In this document: positions 1-5,866 of the stretch, piece after piece
Position numbering within the stretch: position 1 is the first letter of the stretch
Layout: each line of letters starts with the position of its first letter
Position numbers and translations under genes: made by a program
Notes under the pieces: generated by a model
What the model was told of the DNA's origin: nothing
Databases searched by the model: none
The model's input: only the letters and a program-made list of their open reading frames with translations
DNA from: Desulfobacteraceae bacterium
GTDB taxonomy: Bacteria; Desulfobacterota; DSM-4660; Desulfatiglandales; Desulfatiglandaceae
Length of the DNA stretch: 6,427 bases
NCBI GenBank assembly: GCA_013203065.1
Contig: JABMQV010000156.1
Coordinates: 1-6,427, forward strand
Reading direction: 5' to 3'

Positions 1-40
1 CCACAATGTAGGAGTTTTAATCCCAATCTGAAAATTTCGG

Positions 41-51
41 GGAGGTAGGAG
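41..51 (+). promoter_or_regulatory. Ribosome binding site of the flavodiiron protein gene
   Basis: A GGAGG core at 41-45 lies six bases before the ATG at 52, within a purine-rich run that continues to the start codon. It is a near-ideal Shine-Dalgarno site and fixes the start at 52. No convincing -35/-10 pair is visible in the 40 bases upstream, so the promoter is probably outside the window or is of a non-sigma70 type. Confidence 0.75.
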
Positions 52-1239
52 ATGAAACCGATCGAGATCTCAAAGGACATCTATTGTCTGGCCGCAGTTG
101 ACTGGAATATCAGGGATTTTCATGGGTATTCCACTTACGAAGGAACCACCTATAATGCATACCTTATTTTGGATGATAAGGTCACGCTCATTGATACCGT
201 CAAGAAACAATTTGCAGATGAACTGATTGACGGGATCAGCCAAATAATCGACCCCAAAAAGATTGATTATGTAATCAGCAACCATACAGAGATGGATCAT
301 TCAGGCGGGCTCCCGAGGGTCATGCACAAGGTGGGGGAAGACAAACCCCTCTACTGTTCTCAGATGGGACAAAAAAACCTATCAAAACACTATCCCCAAA
401 AATGGAATTACCAGCCGGTCAAGAACGGGGGCGAGTTGAGCCTGGGGAAACGGACCCTTGCGTTTCTGGAGACCCGGATGCTTCACTGGCCCGACAGCAT
501 GTTCAGCTACCTAAAAGAGGAAAAAATCCTGTTTTCAAGTGACGCCTTTGGACAACACTACGCGGGTCTTGAGAGGTTTGATGACGAAATCGATGACGCC
601 ATCATGCCACATGCCCGGAAATACTTTGCCAATATCCTGCTGCTCTATTCACCACTGATCCTGAAACTGGTAGATAGTGTCACAGAGATGGGGCTGGAGT
701 TGGATATGCTGTGTCCTGACCACGGAATCATCTGGCGAAAAGACCCCGGCAAGATCATAACCAGTTATGTGGAGTGGAGCCAGCAGAAACCCAGAAGAAA
801 GGCCCTCGTCATTTACGACACCATGTGGCACAGCACCGAAAAAATGGCCGGGGCAATGGTCGAGGCCCTCGGGGAAGAAGGGGTCGATGCAAAACCCATG
901 CACCTGAGGTCTTGGCACCGGAGTGACATCATCACCGAAGTCCTTGATGCGGGGGCAATAATTATCGGATCTCCCACATTCAACAACGGGCTTTTCCCCA
1001 CTGTGAGCGATTTCCTGACCTACATGAAGGGCTTAAAGCCCAAAGACAAGGTGGGGGCCGCCTTTGGCTCCTATGGCTGGAGCGGAGAGGCCGTAAAGCT
1101 CATCAACGACCAATTGAATGAAATGAAGTTCAACGTTATTGACCCTGGCCTAAAGGTCCAGTTTGTACCGGACGAGGAGGGTGTTGAGGCCTGCCGGAAA
1201 CTTGGCAAAAAAATCGCCCAAGCCCTGCCATCTGAATAA
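52..1239 (+). CDS. fprA: FprA-family A-type flavoprotein (flavodiiron protein, O2/NO reductase)
   Basis: This 395-residue soluble protein has the two-domain core of class A flavodiiron proteins. Residues ~1-245 form a metallo-beta-lactamase-like domain with the full diiron ligand set: H78-x-E80-x-D82-H83, H145 (in LHWPDS), D164 (in FSSDAFG) and H224 (in CPDHG). Residues ~250-395 form a flavodoxin domain with FMN-binding loops at Y255-DTMWHST, SPTFNNG (307-313) and FGSYGWSGEA (338-347). The family reduces O2 to water and/or NO to N2O in the cytoplasm. Electrons usually come from rubredoxin and pass through FMN to the diiron site. The protein ends right after the flavodoxin domain, so it has no fused rubredoxin or flavin reductase and needs a separate electron donor, which is not encoded here. 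Whether O2 or NO is preferred cannot be read from the sequence. In an anaerobe its role is probably oxidative or nitrosative defence. The start is set by a strong ribosome binding site. Confidence 0.95.
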   Translation: MKPIEISKDIYCLAAVDWNIRDFHGYSTYEGTTYNAYLILDDKVTLIDTVKKQFADELIDGISQIIDPKKIDYVISNHTEMDHSGGLPRVMHKVGEDKPLYCSQMGQKNLSKHYPQKWNYQPVKNGGELSLGKRTLAFLETRMLHWPDSMFSYLKEEKILFSSDAFGQHYAGLERFDDEIDDAIMPHARKYFANILLLYSPLILKLVDSVTEMGLELDMLCPDHGIIWRKDPGKIITSYVEWSQQKPRRKALVIYDTMWHSTEKMAGAMVEALGEEGVDAKPMHLRSWHRSDIITEVLDAGAIIIGSPTFNNGLFPTVSDFLTYMKGLKPKDKVGAAFGSYGWSGEAVKLINDQLNEMKFNVIDPGLKVQFVPDEEGVEACRKLGKKIAQALPSE

Positions 1240-1279
1240 CCGTCAAAAATAGTCAATAATCATCTCCTTTTATGACTTG

Positions 1280-1305
1280 GCCTGAACATGACTTTTTGTT
1301 CAGGC
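1280..1305 (+). promoter_or_regulatory. Perfect 9-bp hairpin covering the likely larE ribosome binding site
   Basis: GCCTGAACA at 1280-1288 and TGTTCAGGC at 1297-1305 are exact reverse complements separated by an eight-base loop (TGACTTTT). The 3' arm contains the CAGG at 1301-1304, the only reasonable Shine-Dalgarno candidate for the ATG at 1313 (eight-base spacing). If folded in mRNA the stem would hide it. No T-run follows the stem, since the T-run sits in the loop, so it is not a typical intrinsic terminator in either direction. It may reduce larE translation, mark the 3' end of the fprA transcript, or be a protein-binding palindrome. The structure is seen directly; the function is inferred. 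Confidence 0.55.
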
Positions 1306-1312
1306 AAAACTT

Positions 1313-2158
1313 ATGCTTCAGGTAATGGATAAAAACGCGGCCAGACAAAAAAAAGACAAGCTTGTCAAAAATCTTCGGGACACGGGCTCGCTCTTGGTGG
1401 CGTTTTCAGGGGGTGTGGACAGCACATTCCTGCTGGCCGTGGCCCATGAAGCCCTTGGTGAAGGGGTGGCTGCAGCCACATCAAACTCCTTTATTCACCC
1501 TGCCAGGGAGACGCAGGACGCTCGGGACTTTGCCCGGGAACGGGGCATTCATCATGTTGTGTTTGAATCAAGAGAAATGGATCTGCCTGACTTTGTATCC
1601 AATTCCCCGGAACGCTGTTATCACTGCAAGAAACAGATAATCCAGTCCCTTTCTGAAATTGCACAAGAACTGGGGCTGGAGCATACGGCTCACGGGGCCA
1701 ATGTGGATGACCTGAAAGATTACCGCCCCGGCGCCAGGGCTGCCAGTGAGGCCGGGGTGATAGCCCCGCTAATCGATGTGGGTTTGGGGAAAGATGAAAT
1801 CCGTTTCCTCTCGAGGGAAATGGGCCTTCCGGCGTGGGACAAACCGCCCATGGCATGTCTTGCCTCGAGGATTCCTTATGGGGAACCTATTACTATAGAA
1901 AAATTAAAGATGATCGGTGATGCTGAAGAGCTTCTGGTTGAAAAAGGCTTCCGGCAGTTCAGGGTAAGGCATCACGGATCCGTAGCCAGGATAGAGGTGG
2001 AAGGCCCCGAGATACAAAGGATTACTGAACCCGGGCTTAGAAAAAAGCTTGTTGAGAAATTTAGGCAGATTGGCTTTCGTCATATTTCCGTTGACCTGGA
2101 AGGCTATATGTCCGGGAGCCTGAATCGAGGCCTGGAGAATGAGAGAGGAAAAGAATAA
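1313..2158 (+). CDS. larE: LarE-type ATP-dependent sulfur transferase (probable [4Fe-4S] form)
   Basis: This 281-residue cytoplasmic protein belongs to the PP-loop ATP pyrophosphatase superfamily. The ATP-binding signature SGGVDST spans residues 32-38. LarE adenylates the carboxylates of a pyridine dinucleotide precursor and converts them to thiocarboxylates on the way to the nickel-pincer cofactor of lactate racemase. In Lactiplantibacillus the sulfur comes from a sacrificial cysteine at the position of C182 here (in MACLASR). Here C182 is accompanied by a CxxC pair, C102 and C105 (in RCYHCKK). That three-cysteine set is associated with LarE forms that hold a [4Fe-4S] cluster and can act catalytically. 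RPGARAASEAG (138-148) also fits the family. No larB, larC or racemase gene is visible, so a role in nickel-pincer synthesis is not supported by context. The ATG at 1313 is used; the in-frame ATG at 1325 (M5) has a Shine-Dalgarno candidate only two bases away. The gene ends one base before the YcaO start, implying translational coupling. Confidence 0.9.
   Translation: MLQVMDKNAARQKKDKLVKNLRDTGSLLVAFSGGVDSTFLLAVAHEALGEGVAAATSNSFIHPARETQDARDFARERGIHHVVFESREMDLPDFVSNSPERCYHCKKQIIQSLSEIAQELGLEHTAHGANVDDLKDYRPGARAASEAGVIAPLIDVGLGKDEIRFLSREMGLPAWDKPPMACLASRIPYGEPITIEKLKMIGDAEELLVEKGFRQFRVRHHGSVARIEVEGPEIQRITEPGLRKKLVEKFRQIGFRHISVDLEGYMSGSLNRGLENERGKE
2143..2150 (+). promoter_or_regulatory. Ribosome binding site that decides the YcaO start, inside the end of larE
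   Basis: The purine run GAGAGGAA lies within the last codons of larE, about 10 bases before the ATG at 2160. A competing in-frame ATG at 2139 also has a possible site (GAGG at 2127-2130, eight-base spacing). The 2160 start is preferred because the protein then begins MNKYKVILQDAHKG, which looks like a natural family N-terminus. The seven extra residues from 2139 (MREEKNN) are translated ribosome-binding sequence. The alternative would overlap larE by 20 bases. Confidence 0.5.
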
Positions 2159-2159
2159 T

Positions 2160-3902
2160 ATGAATAAGTATAAGGTTATTTTGCAGGATGCCCACAAGGG
2201 GTATACCCTGGACCAAGATAAGATCTTCACCCCCGAAGAGACGGTTCGAAAATTCAGAGAGAAATTAAAGGCAATGGACCTGGATATCCTTGAAGAGACG
2301 GTCAGGATTGATAATGGCCGGCTTGATATCCCCATCTATTTCAGTTTGTGCGGCCGGGACGCTGAGGAGGTGATCGGGACCAAAAAACAGATGGGAAAGG
2401 GAGGGACACCCCATCAATCAGAGGCCAGCGCCGTCATGGAACTGGCCGAGAGATTCAGCTTTTTCAGCTTTTGTAAGGACCCAAAGAACTTCTTTGTGGA
2501 GGAATATAGAAACCTCAAAGACAGGGTCCTACCCTTTGAGGCCATTGCCCAATCCGTACATGACGACGGTGACGAACTGGACGCAGCCCAGGAGGTCTTT
2601 TCACGGCTACCGCTAGGATGGACCTGGGGCTACAACATGACACGGCAAGAGGACGTCCTCATACCATTTGACTGGTTTTTTACCATCAATGAATTTAACG
2701 GCCCCTCGGCGGGCAATTGTGTGGAGGAAGCGGTGAGTCAGGGGGTCTGCGAGATAGTGGAAAGACATGTCTCTTCCATCGTCAGCCGAAACAGGCTCAG
2801 GACACCTGCCATTGATCTCGGTTCGGTCACGGATCCCCTTGTCCTGGAGATGATCGGTAAATACCGGGATGCGGGGGTGGAACTCTTTATCTCCGATTTT
2901 TCGCTCGATACAGGCATCCCCAGTGTTGGGGCCCTTGCCTATGACCCCTCCACTTTTCCTCAAAAGAGCGAAATCGTCTGGACCGCCGGCACCACCCCCG
3001 GTCCTCAAAAGGCCCTGAGCCGGGCCCTGACCGAGGTTGCTCAGTTGGCCGGCGATTTCAATACCAGTTCCAACTATGTGGCAAGTGGTCTTCCCAAATT
3101 TAATACCCTCAAAGAGGCAGCGTTTGTTACTCAACCGGACAGGGAGGTTGATATCGGGCAACTACCGGATCTATCCAATGACAATATCAGAGTGGAGGTG
3201 GAAAATTGCATTTCGGCCCTCTCCCGCATCGACATGGAGGTGATCCTTATCAACGTGATGCACCCCAAACTGGAGATCTCGGCATTTTACACCATAATCC
3301 CGGGGGCCCACTTCAGGGAAAGGGCCGCGGGCACCAGTGTCGGCATGTTTTCAGCCAAGCTGATCTCGGAAAATAGTGATCCCCTCTGGGCCATCCAGGA
3401 GCTCAAAAAAATGGATACGCTCATGCCCGGAAAATACTTTATCAAATTCTTCCAAGGTGTTGTCCATATCTCCATCCAGGAACCATCCAAGGCCTTGAAA
3501 TACCTGGAGAAAGCCCTCGACCTGGGACCTAAAGAGGAAGATATCCCCAGTATCTATTCTTACATGGGAGTATGTCTGAAGGACCTCGGGCGATACCAAG
3601 ACGCCCTCAAGGTCCTGGAGAAAGGGGAAAAATATGATACCGAAAGGACCGATCTCTACAACCTGATGGGCTTCTGCCATTTCAAACTAAAAGAGCACGA
3701 AAAGGCCATAGCGTGTTTCCGGAAGGTACTCAAGCTGAATCCCGGTTCTGCCATTGATTATGCCAACATAGCTTCCAATTACAGGGATATGGGGGATAGC
3801 AAAAATGCCATCCGCCACTACCGACTGGCCCTGGAATTGGATCCAACCATCGATTTTGCAAGTGAAAACCTGTCGAAGTTAGAACAGGTAGTCCATAGAT
3901 AA
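2160..3902 (+). CDS. YcaO-family ATP-dependent amide-activating protein with C-terminal TPR repeats
   Basis: The protein has 580 residues from this start (587 from the in-frame ATG at 2139). Residues ~55-400 form a YcaO domain carrying the signature ATP/Mg motifs: GKGGT (79-83) followed by S87, E94, E97 and R98; SAGN (183-186) followed by E190, Q194, E198, E201 and R202; and R288, E292 and Q295 in SRALTEVAQ. The IIPG motif (379-382) is also present. Residues ~441-563 form about four TPR-like helical pairs, for example around YSYMGVCLKDLGRYQDAL and YNLMGFCHFKLKEHEKAI. YcaO enzymes activate peptide backbone amides by ATP-dependent phosphorylation to make azolines, amidines or thioamides. The C-terminus lacks the PxPxP ending of azoline-forming YcaOs. 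The layout and length resemble E. coli YcaO, which is linked to RimO-dependent methylthiolation of ribosomal protein S12. No leader-peptide recognition domain, precursor peptide, TfuA or RimO gene is visible. The gene abuts larE, which suggests sulfur chemistry. The substrate is unknown. Confidence 0.9.
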   Translation: MNKYKVILQDAHKGYTLDQDKIFTPEETVRKFREKLKAMDLDILEETVRIDNGRLDIPIYFSLCGRDAEEVIGTKKQMGKGGTPHQSEASAVMELAERFSFFSFCKDPKNFFVEEYRNLKDRVLPFEAIAQSVHDDGDELDAAQEVFSRLPLGWTWGYNMTRQEDVLIPFDWFFTINEFNGPSAGNCVEEAVSQGVCEIVERHVSSIVSRNRLRTPAIDLGSVTDPLVLEMIGKYRDAGVELFISDFSLDTGIPSVGALAYDPSTFPQKSEIVWTAGTTPGPQKALSRALTEVAQLAGDFNTSSNYVASGLPKFNTLKEAAFVTQPDREVDIGQLPDLSNDNIRVEVENCISALSRIDMEVILINVMHPKLEISAFYTIIPGAHFRERAAGTSVGMFSAKLISENSDPLWAIQELKKMDTLMPGKYFIKFFQGVVHISIQEPSKALKYLEKALDLGPKEEDIPSIYSYMGVCLKDLGRYQDALKVLEKGEKYDTERTDLYNLMGFCHFKLKEHEKAIACFRKVLKLNPGSAIDYANIASNYRDMGDSKNAIRHYRLALELDPTIDFASENLSKLEQVVHR

Positions 3903-3944
3903 ACAGGAACAGCTTTGCTGGTCGGACCATCAGAACGATCTGCC

Positions 3945-3948
3945 AGGA
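3945..3948 (+). promoter_or_regulatory. Ribosome binding site supporting a GTG start at 3958
   Basis: AGGA lies nine bases before the GTG at 3958 but 18 bases before the in-frame ATG at 3967, so spacing favours the GTG. It is a modest site. The 55-base gap after the YcaO stop shows no terminator, consistent with continued transcription from YcaO. Confidence 0.4.
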
Positions 3949-3957
3949 TGCGCTGAC

Positions 3958-5703
3958 GTGTTCTCAATGGAAGAAAAATTGCCATCACAATCAAACGGGA
4001 ACGTCCAGGAAAATGGGGCTGAGGAACCTCTCTTGGCCAATCGAAAGGCGATAGCAAGAGAGATTACGACCCTCTCCGGTCGTGAAATCCTGGACCGGAT
4101 CCTGGGACTTGAGAATCCCCTTAAATTTGTTCAGGACATGCCCAGTGGGGACTTTTTCTGGCTTGTTATGAGGGTGGGCAATGACGATTGTCTCCCCCTG
4201 CTTGAACTGGCATCAAAAGACCAGTGGACGTATCTCCTGGACCTGGAGATCTGGCAAAAAGACCGCCTGGATATGGAGTACACCTCACGCTGGCTAAAAC
4301 GCATGCAACAGGCCCAACCAAGGGCTCTTGTCAGGTGGTTGTTCAGCCAGGGGCAGAGTCTCGCGTATTACTATCTATTCAGGAACATCCAGCTGTTCAT
4401 AAGGGAAGAGCACGAAGAAATTGACATCCCGGTCGGATTCTTTAGCCTTGACGGTGTTTTCTACATAAAGGTTATTGACCCCCGTTACCAGGACACCATC
4501 GAGAACATGCTGCGGGAGATGGCCGACGAAGATTCTCTCCGATACCAGGCCCTTCTCCTGGGGCTTGCGGGCCTCCTGCCCGCCGAGGCTGAAGAGGAAA
4601 TGTATCGGATGAAAAATGTCCGTCTGGCAGAGCATGGCTTTCTCCCCTATGATGAGGCCATTTCGGTTTACGCCTCCTTGGATGTTGCGGCCCTCGGTAC
4701 TGAGAAGGCAAAGAAGTCATCGGGTGTTTCCGTTGATGATAAAGAGACTCGGGCCATGGTGCCCCTTTCTCCCCTTTATCAAGCCGGCACCGAACATATC
4801 CTGGCAATGGCTCTATATGAGATAACGGACCCACTATTCATGGATAGGTTACGCCTTGAGTTCGCCGGCCTGTGCAATCAAGTCCTTTCGGCAGATGGCC
4901 TGTTGGCCCGAGAATTTGGGGACCTGATAAATACCTGCCGGAAGGCCGCTGGATATATAAATTTGGCCCTCGAGAGACTTTCAGGTAAGGATGTCTCTTC
5001 AGCCCTCGAACTGCTGAAAAGACACTCCCTTCTGTCACTCTTTCGCGTGGGTTTCGGCCTCGGTCTGAAGGTGAAGTGGGAGGCAGAGCGTTGGATAAAG
5101 ACCAGCTGGTTTGCTGCCAGGGGCCTTGATTACGATTTCTGGGGAGAATATTGGGGGGGCATCCTCTCAGGTATCCTGGAAAAACGACCCCGCTTCTATG
5201 TGGGACTTCAGCAGGAGCAGGAGGGGGAAGAATTCAGAGACTTTCAATGGCTCTCCGATCTGGGGGATTGCCTGACGGTCCTGCGGCATTTAATGGTCTT
5301 GGACGCTCTCCTGGAACAAATCGCGGGGCAGCATCCAATGGATGAAGACCTGATTCGGTCCACCGAACTGTCGTTTCGGCCTCTCATCTTCAACTTCTGG
5401 GCCCGAACTTTGCTAAAACTTGATCCCTCCTTTTCTGGAATCTCTTTATCACAGGCAAAGGCCTTGTTTCGCCAGCTCAGGTCCGGCAAGAAGAGGCCTC
5501 CGTACCCGATGGATAGCTTTGAGGACGCCTTTATTCAATTTTTCATGTCCCATGCATCCCGACCTGACAAAGAGGCGGCACCCGTCCTCAAAGAAACCCT
5601 ATCCCTGATCTGGCAGGAGTTTTGCGAGGAATATGAGCGGGTATCCACCCAAGACCTCAGTGGAAGGTACTCCAAATTCTTCTCCATCACACCACCTTCC
5701 TGA
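3958..5703 (+). CDS. DUF6178-like conserved protein of unknown function
   Basis: This 581-residue protein has no signal peptide and no clear membrane segment, so it is probably cytoplasmic. I recognise it as DUF6178-like from an N-terminal pattern typical of that family: TLSGREILDRILGLENP (38-54), then a stretch with LPLLELASKDQW (79-90) and LDLEIWQKDRLD (94-105), then FFSLDGVFYI (161-170). I recall the family mainly from Desulfobacterota; it has no established activity. Composition suggests two mostly helical halves. A hydrophilic, low-order linker at ~247-266 (GTEKAKKSSGVSVDDKETRA) separates residues ~30-245 from ~270-581. Conserved-looking aromatic patches lie in the second half, for example WFAARGLDYDFWGEYWGG (384-401). 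No Walker, zinc-finger or nuclease motif is seen. The first ~30 residues are polar and probably disordered. Position 55 bases after YcaO suggests cotranscription with larE–YcaO. The start could instead be the ATG at 3967, three codons downstream. Coding is secure; the family name is less so. Confidence 0.75.
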   Translation: MFSMEEKLPSQSNGNVQENGAEEPLLANRKAIAREITTLSGREILDRILGLENPLKFVQDMPSGDFFWLVMRVGNDDCLPLLELASKDQWTYLLDLEIWQKDRLDMEYTSRWLKRMQQAQPRALVRWLFSQGQSLAYYYLFRNIQLFIREEHEEIDIPVGFFSLDGVFYIKVIDPRYQDTIENMLREMADEDSLRYQALLLGLAGLLPAEAEEEMYRMKNVRLAEHGFLPYDEAISVYASLDVAALGTEKAKKSSGVSVDDKETRAMVPLSPLYQAGTEHILAMALYEITDPLFMDRLRLEFAGLCNQVLSADGLLAREFGDLINTCRKAAGYINLALERLSGKDVSSALELLKRHSLLSLFRVGFGLGLKVKWEAERWIKTSWFAARGLDYDFWGEYWGGILSGILEKRPRFYVGLQQEQEGEEFRDFQWLSDLGDCLTVLRHLMVLDALLEQIAGQHPMDEDLIRSTELSFRPLIFNFWARTLLKLDPSFSGISLSQAKALFRQLRSGKKRPPYPMDSFEDAFIQFFMSHASRPDKEAAPVLKETLSLIWQEFCEEYERVSTQDLSGRYSKFFSITPPS

Positions 5704-5731
5704 CCATCCCCCGGTTTGGCCAGACAGAAAA

Positions 5732-5824
5732 AACCAACCGAACCCTAAGAAAGGTGAACCTGGTTGAGGAGTTCCCTCGGACACTCCGTAAACACTCATA
5801 TCCCTTTGACAACCAACCAGAACC
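5732..5824 (+). repeat. Short imperfect direct repeat (AACCAACC(A)GAACC) ahead of the MoxR gene
   Basis: AACCAACCGAACC at 5732-5744 and AACCAACCAGAACC at 5811-5824 differ by one inserted A and start 79 bases apart. The second copy overlaps the last base of the candidate -35 box and covers most of the spacer. AACCTGGTT at 5758-5766, a small palindrome built from the same AACC unit, lies between them. They could be operator half-sites, but the motif is short and chance is a fair explanation. Confidence 0.25.
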
Positions 5825-5835
5825 AATAGTAAAAA
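5806..5835 (+). promoter_or_regulatory. Candidate sigma70 promoter for the MoxR gene
   Basis: A perfect -35 hexamer TTGACA sits at 5806-5811. The best -10 candidates are TAAAAA (5830-5835, 18-base spacing, four of six consensus matches) and TAGTAA (5827-5832, 15-base spacing). Transcription would start near 5842, giving a leader of about 25 bases before the ATG at 5867. The 163-base gap, large for this compact region, supports a separate transcription unit. The rest of the gap has only weak hairpins (for example GGAGT 5768-5772 with ACTCC 5783-5787) and no T-run, so no terminator for the upstream genes is evident. Confidence 0.4.
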
Positions 5836-5850
5836 TTCATGAACAAAATC

Positions 5851-5857
5851 AGGAGGA
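5851..5857 (+). promoter_or_regulatory. Strong ribosome binding site of the MoxR gene
   Basis: AGGAGGA, a near-complete anti-16S match, lies nine bases before the ATG at 5867. It fixes the start and suggests efficient translation. Confidence 0.75.
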
Positions 5858-5866
5858 ATAGGATTT

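Noticed and set aside
1491..1856. A 121-codon minus-strand open frame opposite larE
   Set aside because: It lies wholly inside larE, whose motifs are intact, and its translation (Pro/Arg/Trp-rich, no family pattern) looks like the antisense of a real gene.
2139..2159. Upstream in-frame ATG as the YcaO start, giving a 587-residue protein
   Set aside because: It is possible, but the seven added residues are translated ribosome-binding sequence, and the start at 2160 gives the more natural N-terminus. It is kept as an alternative in the annotation.
2613..3161. A 182-codon minus-strand open frame opposite the YcaO gene
   Set aside because: The + strand encodes the core YcaO ATP motifs here. The minus frame has no recognisable motif and no good ribosome binding site.
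3948..3956. A three-codon mini-frame (ATG CGC TGA) just before the GTG at 3958
   Set aside because: The AGGA at 3945-3948 runs directly into this ATG with no spacing, so it is unlikely to be translated.
5766..5788. Possible terminator hairpins after the DUF6178-like gene
   Set aside because: Stems are only four to five base pairs, compete with one another and have no following T-run.
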